Assembly (NCBI GenBank): GCA_017871115.1
Contig: JAFCIZ010000007.1
Location: 2,790,001 to 2,854,000 of the forward strand
Direction of reading: 5' to 3'
DNA: 64,000 nt
Origin: Cunninghamella blakesleeana
Taxonomy: Eukaryota; Mucoromycota; Mucoromycetes; Mucorales; Cunninghamellaceae
Part shown: positions 11,774 to 23,678 of the stretch, piece after piece
Layout of the letters: every line of letters begins with the position of its first letter
Numbering within the stretch: position 1 is the stretch's first letter
Position numbers and translations under genes: made by a program
The notes under the pieces: generated by a model
The model's database searches: none
Told to the model about the DNA's origin: nothing
Seen by the model: the letters and a program-made list of their open reading frames with translations, nothing else

Positions 11774-12848
11774 ATGGCTAGAGTAAGTGGAATGTATATC
11801 ATTATGCTTTACTTTATTTTTTAATTACAAAAGAAAAAGGGAAGAGGATAGACAATTATAGATGGATATTAGTTAAGTAACCTTGGATTATTATTTTAAT
11901 GGATGGATGGATGAATGGATGGATGGATGGGTGATAATGGATTGGATATATATATATTTGAAGTGCGAACTGTAACAAAATGAGGAATAAAGATAAAAGA
12001 TATCAGTTTACTATATACAACAAAAAACAACAAAAATATTGGACTAAGAATATAGACAACATATATATATATATATGTGTGTATATTTCTCTTCCCTTTT
12101 TTTTTTTATTAAAAAATACATATACATATTCAATATCAACTTTAATATATATATATATATATATATCAACCGATAATACCTCTAAAATACCTTTAAATAC
12201 ACTTTTTTATTCTACTTATATGATAAACGAATAGTTCCACGAATACCAAGTGGTTGGACGTAAGCTTCCTTCCGAACAAGATCGCACTCCTAAACTTTAC
12301 CGTATGCGTATCTTTGCTCCTAATGACGTTGTTGCCAAGTCTCGTTTCTGGTACTTCTTAAAGAAGCTTAGAAAGGTCAAGAAGGCTGCTGGTGAAATTG
12401 TATCCGTTAACGAAGTAAATTTTTATTATTATTCAATAAAAATAGAGAATTTAGGGGAACTTTATACTAAAGATCATTATTATTTTTCTATTTTTTTTTT
12501 AATATTTAGATCCACGAAAAGCGTCCTGAACAAATCAAGAACTTTGGTGTCTGGCTTCGTTATGATTCTCGCTCTGGAACTCACAATATGTACAAAGAAT
12601 ACAGAGGATTATCTCGTGTTGAAGCTGTTGAAAACTGTTACCAAGATATGGCTGCTCGTCACCGTGCTCGTTTCGGTTCTATTCAAATCATTCGTGTTTC
12701 CGAAGTAGCTGTTGCTGATGTTCGTCGTCAATACATTAAACAATTATTGACTCCTAAACTCTCTTTCCCCTTACCTCATCGTATCAACCGTGTGGAAAAG
12801 AAGCACCGTACTCTCTACCAAGCCAAACGTCCTTCCACTTTCTATTAG
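11774..12848 (+). CDS. RPL20: 60S ribosomal protein eL20 (L18a/L20)
   Basis: Three exons: 11774-11782 (nine bases, encoding MAR), 12235-12414 and 12510-12848, giving 175 residues. After splicing the protein starts [17 protein letters not shown], matching the family N-terminus; the ATG-proximal micro-exon is needed because no in-frame ATG precedes FHEYQ. Family signatures include [47 protein letters not shown] and the terminal KRPSTFY. Structural protein of the large ribosomal subunit, near the L1/5S side. The first intron is 452 nt, the longest inside a confident gene here. Codon use is more C-rich than in neighbours, as expected for a highly expressed gene. Confidence 0.97.
11899..11931. repeat. 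(GGAT)n tetranucleotide repeat in eL20 intron 1
   Basis: Seven to eight imperfect GGAT units, with one GAAT variant, inside the long first intron of the ribosomal protein gene. Confidence 0.85.
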
Positions 12849-13809
12849 ATTTTAGTTATCTTAAAAAAATTTTTTATTATAATTATGCTAAATTTTATTT
12901 ATAAAAAAAAAAATCCATGTATTTATTAAATATAAATTTATGCTTATCATCATCATTCACCATTTATATATCTTTTTTTATTTTTATTTTTTTAACATTC
13001 TTGGAAAATCATAAAACATTAACACTCGCAACAATCTATATATGTATATATATATATATACACATATATGTATAAATATATAAAAGGGTAGCTATAAAAA
13101 TATATTTAGGCTTTTTTTTATGAAAAAAAAAAAAAAAAAAAAAGAGCGTAAAAATGGGAAAATAAACTGCATGTACCTATTTATTATTAACATTACATAA
13201 AATAATACTAAAAAAAAGGAGTTAAATGATGAAATATCTGTTGTTTATGCATATAAAAAAATAGATATATACACGTGAGGTCATTCTCTTTTTTTTTTTT
13301 TCTTTTTTTTCATAAAATAATGATAAGGAGTGATGATTGTAGAAATATCATTGACTACTCTATATTATTAAAACATGTCAATTCTCTTGTTTTCTCTTCT
13401 CTCTACCATTCAAAATAAAAATACACCATACTATTTGAATTGGTCGTCGAGAGTCTAGATATTACTCGGGACACTTTGTATTTTTATATAAATCCATTAT
13501 GGATATAAGCTTTTTTTTATTTATTTTTTTATTTTTTTTTATTATTTTGACGAATCGCTCTTTATAAGGCAAGAACCCAGATTTTATTTTTATTATTTTT
13601 TGCTGAGGATTTTTTGGTATCAAGGGGAAAATCGAAAGGGGAGATTACAAAAGATGGAAGGAGAAATAAAACTTCATTTATTCTTTATTTACAAATATTT
13701 CTTTTGTTCTTCATTTTTATTTTCATTTTTTTTTTTTATTAATATTTCTTTTTATATCTATTTTAAATAATCGTTTATTTATTAAAGAAAAGCATACAAA
13801 CTAAAAAAA
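12849..13809. other. Intergenic, no gene seen
   Basis: Holds the eL20 3' UTR, TA microsatellites near 13037-13062, an A20 tract near 13123 and many T runs. A less AT-rich patch around 13430-13480 may be part of the promoter of the next gene. No supported coding region. Confidence 0.55.
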
Positions 13810-14364
13810 ATGCCCCAAATAAAATCACGTCCAAATACCATTTGTTCATCCATGTCATCTAAATCAAGCACTTCACAAAGTATAAAATTCGTTTGGAAAC
13901 AATTATCAACATTATTTCAACATAAAAGAGCATCCATACCATCATTAACTTCTACTTTTTCCTCGTCTTCTTCAGCGTCTTCGTCCGTCGCAGAAGAATC
14001 TATATCTTCACCACCACCACCACCATCATCATCATCAACATCATCATTATCATTAAATAATAAGTACCAAGCTAAAAAAGAAATTGATCAACAATTAAAT
14101 ACTATCAAATCCCCATCTATTTCAAGAAAATATAATAATCAAAAAAGAATGAATAGTCATCGTCATAAAAACAAAGCAATAGAAAAAGAAATTGACATTC
14201 CACATGTTACTGTACCTCCTTTTAGTCCAACGTATTGTAAACCCAATGAATTCCCTTATTCCAACTTTTATATAAAACTTCCAAATGGTAATTTTTTAAT
14301 CAGATATCGTGATGGTAACCGAAATATACTTGGTAGTGACGAAATTCAAGGTTATCTAATATAA
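13810..14364 (+). CDS. Ser-rich hypothetical protein
   Basis: Single-exon frame of 184 residues with an A-rich start context (CTAAAAAAAATG). The N-terminal two thirds are Ser/Thr/Lys-rich with a short poly-Pro stretch (SSPPPPPSSSS) and look disordered. The last 45 residues (from VTVPPFSPTYCKPNEFPYSN onward) are aromatic and more complex, suggesting a small conserved module. No domain recognised; no signal peptide or membrane segment. Codon use is like that of surrounding real genes. Confidence 0.6.
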   Translation: MPQIKSRPNTICSSMSSKSSTSQSIKFVWKQLSTLFQHKRASIPSLTSTFSSSSSASSSVAEESISSPPPPPSSSSTSSLSLNNKYQAKKEIDQQLNTIKSPSISRKYNNQKRMNSHRHKNKAIEKEIDIPHVTVPPFSPTYCKPNEFPYSNFYIKLPNGNFLIRYRDGNRNILGSDEIQGYLI

Positions 14365-17300
14365 ATAGATATAAAAAAAAAGATCAACCATCTCTATTAT
14401 CCATATATTATTATTATTATTATTGTTTATAACTTTAAATCTATAATTATCATATTTTTATTATTTTCCCATCTTCTCCTTCTTATTATAACTACCTAGT
14501 ATATATATATATATATATATACCCAGTATTCATCATTTGTTTATTTGTTTGTTTGTTTCAAGATCCTCATTCCTAATACCTAGTAAATAAAGTAAATATT
14601 ATACAATAAAATAAAAAAATATACATAATAATGGTTCTATTTAATCATTCTATCATATGTATAAATATATAATTATACATAAAAGGATTTATTCTACTTA
14701 TATATAATAATCTGCTGGCGTAAACTATGTTAAAGTTTTTTTACTCTCCTTTTTTATTTTTTAATAGATTAAAGTTTTATGTTGCTTCTTAACATTAATT
14801 CTTTTTGTTGTTAATATAATATCCATATTGTTATATTTCGATACGTTGGTAGAGTAAGGATATATATTATTATCCATCATGCTTTCTTCTTTAAAAATAA
14901 ATAAGAGTGAATTGGAGGCTGAGTTTATATATTGAATTAGATAAGGCGAATCCATGCTGTGGGTAGAGGTATTAATTGTTAGCGTATTCATCTCTTTTGG
15001 TAAACGATGCTAACCCATTATGTTAATACTAATTCATTATATTAATAGCTTGGCCCCCATACTATATAATGGATGTAATATTTGTAATACTTTTTACATC
15101 AACGGTAGTTTTTCCATTATCTTTTTTTATATATACCTAAATATCCATTCTACAATTGCCCAGTTCGAATTCAACATTGTTTTTTAAAAAATATATTCAT
15201 TTCATTTAATTTTTATAAAAAAAACAATTTATATCGGCAAGTAATGGTTGTGATTTTTCTTATTCTGGTTCTTTCATAATTCATCATAGGTATCGCTCAG
15301 GTTTAAGATTGGATCCAATTCATTACCCTTATTATCTTAATCACACATAAAAAAATAAATATGATCATGGTATCATTAATGTTCCTTTTAAAATTACTTG
15401 ATTCAGGTCCTGTACCTTCGAAATAACATGTGTAGTTGAGTTAAATTCTTTAATACATAAAATAAAGAAGAATAAAAGAGTATTATAATTACTTTAAAAA
15501 AAGGTTAAGAAGGATTATATTTGTATTGATATTTTATATATATTTATTTTAAAACATTTGAAATAAGATGAAATTATACCTTCCAAGTAAATGCATCAAG
15601 GCAATGGACATTTGAATATATTAGGTATAAAATGAATCTTATTATCACTTTTTAAAAGCCCGGGTTTTTAAAATGAAATTTTTTGAGGCACAATTTTTTT
15701 CCTTCCTTTCTCTCTTTCCCTTCACTCTATATATTTTTTGTCTTTTGCTCTTTATTATCTTTGCTATTTCATTATTATTTAAAAAAAATAGTTAATACTA
15801 ATACTTTATCTGCAATATTATGATACAACCAATATTTACCTCCCAAAATAAAAAAACTTATTCTCACTAAAAATTACAGAAAAAAAAAAAAGAAATATGT
15901 CAGTTAAGTAATATGAATTGAATATAGGCAACTATAAATTTATTAATGATCATGTAACTTTGTTTGTAATGCTTATATAAATTGGTATTTTTATCTGACA
16001 AAAGATAGCTTGGTTTAGAAAAGGGAATTTGTGTATTTAGCAATTGTTCTCTATTACTCCATAACTTAATTACTGCTCTCATAAATAGTTATCAATCCAT
16101 ATCTATTACATAATCTGCATAACAGTATCTCACCATTAATGTATAGCATACAAAATAACCCCCCCCCACCAACCTAGTTTTTTTTTTTTAAAAAAAAAAA
16201 GTTCAACTAAAAAAGTATACTGAGATTATTAGTTTAAATGAATAAAGGTACTAATGATGATGTTGTATTATATAATAAGTTTTTTTTTCGGATTCAAATT
16301 AAAATAATACACTTCAAACTTTACCATCGAACCCTTACGATCATCTATAATTTAATGAACATGCTTTAGAAGATAATCACACGTTATTTTATCCTCTACC
16401 TGAATCATTGGAATTATTTTTACATGAATGTATTTTATGATTATATTTCAGCCGTAGCAACAAATGGCACTAACTACCTTCACTTGAATATATGTTTTGT
16501 TTCAACTATATATTCAAAATTTCATCCCCCCCCCAAGATTGGTTCAAAATATGATTTATTTTAGCTAATAGAGGTCTGTTGAAAGTATGTAGATATCACA
16601 AATTAGTTTGTTTCGAAAAAGAATTATTAATTTTTATTTATCTGTATAAAAAAAAGCAACTAATATTATGGATACTGCATACAAAAGATGTGCAGCAATA
16701 ATACCAAATGAAGTAATGCATAAATGATGGCCAAGTGTGTAAAATTATATCATTGGTTTACATAGCATCCTACTCAGCTTGAAGTATAGAAATAATCTCT
16801 TGTTTAATTGAGATAAAAATAGAAAAATTATCTTTGGAAACAATTGCAACCGTTTTTACTGATATATCATTGACCAAAAAATAATTTTATACTGTTTCTT
16901 AGCTTTTACATATTCATCATTTGTCAACCCTAAATTTATATCCGAATAGGAAGGTATCCATTCTTTATAAAGTAGTAGTTTCGATAATAACGTAGCTTTA
17001 ACAAAAATAGTATAAAGCAATAATATAAGGTTATATAGCTCTATTTAATAACGACAGTGATTCTAATAGTTATATTGATGATGTTTCTATATCTATCTAG
17101 TTAGATAGTTTTCTTATTTTTTTATTTTTTTTCAAAAAAAAAGAAACAAGCAAATAGTTATAAAGAGGTATTATATAAAATGATTAGTAAATAAAATAAA
17201 ATCGTCAGCAACAACAACAATCGATTTATGTATTGGATGAATTAAATATTTGTATATACTTTTATTTAAAAGAATTAGTCGAGTTAAATTTTTATACAAC

Positions 17301-18301
17301 ATTAATTTCTGCTCACGTATCCTCAATAATAGTACAGTGGATTGAATTATATTAGCAATTTACAACTTTTTTTTGTTAAATAAAAAAAAAAGCACGAGCA
17401 CTTTTTTTTTTTTTTTAATGTTACATATATAAAACAGTTATTTTTATAAAAAAGAAATATACGTATAAATAGTATCTTTTTTATATTTCTTGATGAAAAG
17501 ATCTCACGTATTATGTTAATAAAGTTCTTTTTTTTCCTTTTTCTATTTATTCCGGGTGAGTTGAGAAGATCGGTGCAAATATATGTATTTATATAATCAT
17601 TTCATGAGGTTTTTTTAGGGATATAAAGTCGGAGAAGTTTTATTTATTTCGGGTTATCTTTTTAACCTTGCACAAAGTAAGATTATCCAATATATAAAAC
17701 TGAACAACTGAGCATTTAGTAATGCTTTAGTCATTCTATTTGTATGTATATTTTACTAATATTATTATAAAGAAAAAAGAAAAAAATAAGAGATGATCTT
17801 TTTTTATTTTAATAAGCCATTGTTTTAAATCATATATTTTTGTTAGTATAGTTGATTATCTTTATTCAAATTCCACTTGTTTTTATTTGTTAAAAGGGTA
17901 CTTTGCTATCACGTTTTTTTTATATTTTTATATTTATATTTTTTTTTTTAAAAAAAAAGGGCCAGGGCCATCGTACAGTTTTTTCTTTGAACTTTATTTA
18001 AAAAGAGTTAATTTATTTTTTTTTTTATAAAAGAAAAAGGTGTAAACAAAAATATAATAAAATATATATTATGACATGGTAAAGATCATTGAAAAATATA
18101 AAATAAAATAATTTTATAAAAGTTTTTAGATGTGTTTATGTTGTTTTAATTATGTATGAAAATATATGCTTATATGTAATTTTTAAATAAAATAAAAAGA
18201 GTAGATGACTTGAAAAAAATAAAAAGATGTTTATATATATATATATGTATATATATTTAGAATGAAAATTATAATGATAATGATGATGATGATGATGATG
18301 A
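14365..18301. other. Gene-poor region, 3.9 kb
   Basis: No confident gene. Contents seen: TTA repeats and TA microsatellites (14405-14525), a 76-codon minus-strand frame at 14761-14991 with no recognisable domain, C8 and C9 homopolymers (16159-16167 and 16526-16534), unusual in this AT-rich DNA, a T12A11 tract at 16178-16200, and a protein-like but stop-interrupted minus-strand frame at about 16640-17044 (see findings). Could be relics of lost genes or a mobile element, but no ends or target duplications are visible. Confidence 0.5.
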
Positions 18302-19643
18302 TTACAAAGGTTTTTTAGCAGCAAAGGCACCAATTCTTATATAAAGGCCATCCGTTTCACATTCATGAATATACTTGTCAATAAAGCGATCATAGTCATC
18401 AGTATTTCTAAGCAATCTATAAGCTAACATTGGTTTCATAGCTTTCATCGCACTTTTCCAATTCCACATCATTTCTTGAGAAATAGGATTGCCTTTTTCA
18501 CCATAATTCACCATTTTTATCACTCTTTCTTCTATTTTGAATCCTGATCCGGGTAATAAATCTTCCAAATGTTGTATAATCCATGGATCATGTCCTCTTT
18601 CACTCATAGTTGTATACACTATTATATAATAATAAAATAAAATAATAATAATTAATATATAATTGATTAATTAATAATGTATAATCTATTGTTATTATAA
18701 TTATTTTCTTTTCTTTTTTTGTTATAACTATTATATCTATTTTTTAATTTACATGTTTTGTTGAATAGTTCCACCATCGAATTTTTTTGTGAGACCTATT
18801 ATTTCGTAACACACACACCAAAAAAAAGGAAGAGAGAAAAAAAAAAAAGGATTGATAAATAAAAAAGTAAATAAAAATTGATCCATATATAATCCAATTT
18901 TATATTATATTATAATTATATATTTATTTATTTATATATTTATATACGTATATATTTATATATTTATATTTACCGTAAAATCAGATTCTACCAATTGAAC
19001 GTATCCACCAGGTTTTAATACACGATATATTTCTTTTAAAATAAAAGTCCATTCATCTTTTCTCCAAGCTGCTATTAATAATCGCATATGTATTAAATCA
19101 AATGTATTATCTCCATAAGGAAGTCCTTCCAAAGCATTGTGTAGATCAAAAAAGACGTTTTGAGGTCGAATAGTTGATGGAGACATATCTGCCATATCTA
19201 ATCCACGTACTTCAGCTTCTGGGTATTCTAAAGCCATTTCCTATAATATAAAAGAGTTTTTATATAATGAAAGTCAATATATTATTAAAATAATAATAAA
19301 ACGTATATATATATATGGTCTTTTTCATTAATATTTACCAAACACCAAGTAGACGATCCACATCCTACATCAAGAATCTTGGCTCCCTGCGCCAAAGACT
19401 GCTGAACACTTGGTAAAATATTTCTATGAATAGAAAATAAAAATAAAATATTGAAATATAATGAGTTCATCTTGTAAGAGTTATAGATTAATGATTGATT
19501 TTATATTTTTAATATTTCCTCACCCATTAAAAATAACTTTGAGTGAAAAGTGTTGCTAAAAAAAAAAATAAATAAAAAAAAATAGAGATTAAAAATATAT
19601 ATATATATTTATATGAAAAATAAAAAATAAAAAGGATGGCTCT

Positions 19644-19679
<36 letters not shown>

Positions 19680-19881
19680 AATATAAGTTTACGGAGTTCA
19701 ATCTGTCTTGTTCTAATTCATCTTGTGGTAAACAATAAGCGCTAGATACAATATCGTGATAAGTTCGACCATCAATAATTACTGATGGACTCGAATTACA
19801 TTGTTTTTTGGATATATTACTACTATTATCATCTTTAATGGTATCTTGATTATTAATTGGTTTACTATGTTTAATTCCCAT
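18302..19881 (-). CDS. Class I SAM-dependent methyltransferase
   Basis: Six exons on the minus strand (19881-19693, 19555-19524, 19423-19339, 19240-18974, 18795-18753, 18618-18302) give 310 residues. SAM-binding motif I is ILDVGCGSSTW at about residues 90-100. The acidic motif II is GLDMAD, then DNTFDLIHMRLLIAAWRKDEW, and the post-motif LKPGGYVQLVESDF. Together this is the UbiE/COQ5-like fold (Methyltransf_11/25). Resembles the fungal TAM/LaeA-like relatives abundant in Mucoromycota, in which a family-wide N-terminal phrase precedes the core (here AYCLPQDELEQDRL). The methyl acceptor is unknown. The N-terminus begins MGIKHSK, so Gly2 could be N-myristoylated (inference). Exons of 32 and 43 nt are supported by frame and motif continuity. 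Confidence 0.9.
19646..19681. repeat. T27A8 homopolymer pair in methyltransferase intron 1
   Basis: One of the longest homopolymers in the window. It sits within the first intron and its exact length is likely error-prone. Confidence 0.8.
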
Positions 19882-20646
19882 ATTATTAACTTTTCTCTTT
19901 TATATACTATATATATTTATAAATATATGTTGAATATATTTAACTGCTGCTATTGTTTGAAGAGGGGATATAATTTATTGTTTTATTTTTTTTTTTTTAT
20001 ATATTTTTTATTATTATTAAAGAAAAATAATAATGATATGAAATATATAAAAAGGTATATAAGAAAGAAAGAAAGAGTGAGTGAGAGAGTGAGAGGAAAA
20101 AAGGGGAGGGAAAAAAAAAAAAGAGGTTTTATATATATGAATATATATGGTAAACAAAAAAATAAGAAAAAGAAAAGAAAAAGAAAATAAAAAAGAAAAA
20201 TAAAAAGCACCCCAATAATTACTTTTTTTAATCTTTTCGTTATTTAAGTTTTTTTTTTTTGTTGTACAAATTATGACCAGTTTAGACAATGTTAGTGTGC
20301 AAAATTATAAAAAGGAGTCCCAATAAGAGCTTTTGGTTTTTTAGTCAGTTTACCGATTTTTTATAAAATGAGCTGTCAAAAAAGGATTTCAACTTAAAAT
20401 TATCTAATTTTAACTTTAAAAAAAAATCTTTTTTTTATTTATTACAGACAAATAATATAAAAATAATAAAAAAAAGTCAACTAAATTTTTGTTTACGTAT
20501 GATTGAATAATAAATATATGATGCAAATAATATATTTCTTTTTTTTTAATTTTTTTTTAAAAAAAAAGATGTATAGTAATAAGAAAAGTACAGTATATAT
20601 GTAATTAATATGTTGAGTTGTATTAAATGTGTTATATTTTTATTGT
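19882..20646. other. Intergenic, no gene seen
   Basis: Between the methyltransferase start and the NOP2 end, both on the minus strand. It holds a purine-rich run at about 20060-20200 (GAAAG/GAGA followed by AAAAG repeats), whose open frames are compositional only. A T8A9 tract lies near 20552. Presumably contains the methyltransferase promoter and the NOP2 3' UTR. Confidence 0.55.
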
Positions 20647-23387
20647 TTATGCCTTGATTCCTTTTTTCTTGAGTTGTTTTGCCTTGGATTCTATAAAAAG
20701 ATACACAAGAAAAAATAAAAATAAAAAAATTATTAAACCAGATTTGAAACCTCGGACATTCATTTTTTTTTTTTTTTTTTTGCTAATCTTTATATATACA
20801 TTATTTATTTGTTTTTATTATTATTTTACCTTCTATAAGTTCTTTATCTTCATCATCATTAAATGTAACATCTTCATCATCTTCTGAATCATGATCTTCA
20901 TTATTATCATTTTTATCTTGACTGGGTTTCTTATCTTTCTTATCATCGAATTTATTATCGAATTTTTTGAATTTAGCTACAAAGAACCCATCCATATTAT
21001 GTACGTGAGGATAGAATCGACGAGTTAATTTTACTGTTGGGTGGAAATTTTTACCACGATAACTAAAATTATATTAAAACAATTTAGATTGACATTGAAA
21101 ATAAAATAAGATTAGAGTTTTTTGCGATATAACGTTTTTTTTTTCTTTTTTTTTTTTTGGTTTCCATATATTCTATTATTATTTATCACCCCATCAAAAA
21201 AAAAAGACGCTATTTTTTTTTCTTTTTTATACTTACGATATAAAACCTTCTCTACCGAAATCAAGGGTAGTAGAAACTAACTTTACATTAGGTCTTTTTC
21301 TTAAAGCATAATCCACTACGGCTTCATTTTCTTCGACAGTAACGGAACAAGTAGAATAAACAATATAACCACCGGTTTTAGATTTAGCATCCACAGAATC
21401 GATAGCACTTAAAATAAGTTCTTTTTGAAGTCGAGGAATATCAATAAAATCACGTTCAGTCTATTTATGGTAAGTGATCATCCATTATTTCAATGACATA
21501 AATAAATATAAGGAAAAAAAGAGCATATGATCGATCAGTTATATATAAATAAGTATGTATATAAATATAAGCATGTATATAAATATAAATATATAAATAT
21601 ATAAATATATAAATATATAAATATATATATATATACATATATCACTATCTTTAGATTGTACCTTATTTAATTTCACACTTTGATCTTTTGAAATAACGCC
21701 AGTTCCTGAACATGGAGCATCTAATAAAACACGATCAAACCCACCAAGTACTTTAGGAAATTCGCGACCATCATAATTACATACCACGGCATTTTTGACA
21801 CCCATACGATGAATGTTGGCAATCAAACTTTTTAAACGATCTTTATTAGCATCATTGGCAAACACCATACCTGTATTTTTTTGTAATGCTGCAATATAAG
21901 TTGTTTTACCACCTGGAGCAGAGGCCATATCGAGAACTCGTTCATTAGGTTGAGGAGCAAGGGCCATGACAGGTAAAAAGGATGAGGCAGCTTGAAGCAT
22001 ATAATGACCAGCAAGGTATTCGGGTGTAGCACCTATTTAGACATGTTTAAATAGTAATAATGAATGGTATTGATAAGTACATATTTCGTTTATATTTTTA
22101 TATGCTTTTTTCTCTTTTTATAACCCTGCTTATTATATATACACCTTTTCTTCTTGTGTTTATTTTATTTTATGCATTTATTAATCTTACCAATAGGAAC
22201 AGTAGAATCAAAGATTTGAAGACCAACTTTACTCCATTTACCAATAGGATCTAAATTAACACCACGGTTAATAAGAGCTTGAGCCAAATCACGACGGCGT
22301 GTACGTAAAGTATTGGTACGAATGGTAACAGGACGAGGGACTTCATTAGCTTCAAAGAATTCGACAGCTTCAGAAACTGGGAATAAATTAAATAATTTTT
22401 CAGCCAAAAATTCAGAATAACCATAGTAAAGTGTAATATCCTTTAATAAACGATCAACGTAATCTTGTCTTGACTTCTTGGGGTCACGCAAGTTTTTAAA
22501 ATCATTCAATACATTGATAATTTCTTTAATTCGTTCATTAACTACACTAATGTTAGCTGTAAGTTGCTCTTCATCTTCTCCTTCATCAGGCAATACATAA
22601 CGTTCTCCTTCCTTATCAGCAATGTTGGTTTGTAATGTAGCATCCATTAATTCAGCTTCAGCCATAGCTTGTAATTTAGCTTTACGGGCTTCAATTTTAC
22701 GTGATTTCTTTTCATCCAAAGTACCTTCAAACTATTTGAATAATTTTTTTTTTTTTTAAAAAAAAAAAAAGTATCATTATTACCCATACATTTCTATAAA
22801 ATTAAATGTTATATATATATATATATATATATATTATCTATTCTATTTCTTACTTCTTCATCTTCTTCTTCCCAATCTTCTTCATCATCAGAACCTAAAT
22901 CTTCATCCATTTCATCTTTATCACTACCTTCATTTTCAGATTCATCATCTGAACCAAGGAAATCACCTTTGGCTTTAGGGAATAAACCATTTTCATCATC
23001 ATCATCCGATCCCAATTCTTTCATATCATCCATATCAAATTCATCCTCTTCATCGTCATCACTACCCATTTCAGCATTATCCCAAAGATCGTTACTATCC
23101 TTTCCATTGAGTTCCATAGATTGATCTTCATCAAATTGATCTTCTTCTTCTTCTTCTTCACTTTCAATAGGTTTTGATTGCTTTTTATTATTTTTTTTAC
23201 TATTATTGTCCTTCTTTTTATTCTTCTTTTCTTCTTCTTGTTGATCAAGACGTTGACGTTTGTTGGCACGATCAGCAGCTGCTTGTCTTTTAGCTACTCG
23301 ACTTCTTTTAGTTGGATCAAAAGCTGGTTTAGATGGATCTGGTAAGGCAGCTGGTGGTCCTTGTTTATTTCTAGCACGTCTACCCAT
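20647..23387 (-). CDS. NOP2: 25S rRNA cytosine-C5 methyltransferase Nop2
   Basis: Exons in 5'-3' order: 23387-22854, 22731-22191, 22032-21662, 21460-21237, 21062-20830, then probably 20782-20739 and 20690-20647, about 660 residues. The N-terminal 180 residues are basic then highly acidic (nucleolar type). The RsmB/Nop2 core carries the SAM motif [17 protein letters not shown], the motif IV cysteine in [15 protein letters not shown] and the motif VI cysteine in [17 protein letters not shown]. The end of the core reads [14 protein letters not shown] then [10 protein letters not shown]. The enzyme methylates a large-subunit rRNA cytosine in the nucleolus and is needed for 60S assembly. The last two exons (RGFKS, then [13 protein letters not shown]) fit the Lys-rich Nop2 tail, but an A19 tract puts them out of frame by one base. 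If not spliced, the protein ends soon after DKELIEGK. Confidence 0.93.
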
Positions 23388-23678
23388 TATAAATTATTGT
23401 TTTTTTAAAAGATTATATTAAATATAATTAAAATAAAATAAAAAGGAAAGGAAAAAAAAAAAAAGAGAGAGGGCGAAAAAAAAAAAGAAAAGACCAAAAA
23501 AATTCGTCAAGCCACACATACTAGCGGATTTTGATTTTGTTTTTTATTCCTCACTTAATTTTCTTATTGCATGAATTTTTTCATCTCAAAATATTTTATT
23601 CGTTTATTTTTATTAATAATAAAAAAAGGGGAGGAGGAGAGGATGTGTGTATATATTTTTTTTAGATGTATGTGTATA

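Noticed and set aside
11980..12234. 84-codon plus-strand open frame
   Set aside because: It lies inside the eL20 first intron and ends at the acceptor; its sequence is low-complexity Tyr/Ile from TA repeats.
14761..14991. 76-codon minus-strand frame in the 14-18 kb region
   Set aside because: Looks somewhat protein-like, but there is no domain, no splice continuation and no clear promoter context, so it was not called as a gene.
19801..20289. Overlapping long open frames on both strands in the purine-rich spacer
   Set aside because: Composed almost only of K/R/E or F/L/S from GAAAG and AAAAG repeats; no splice partners or domains.
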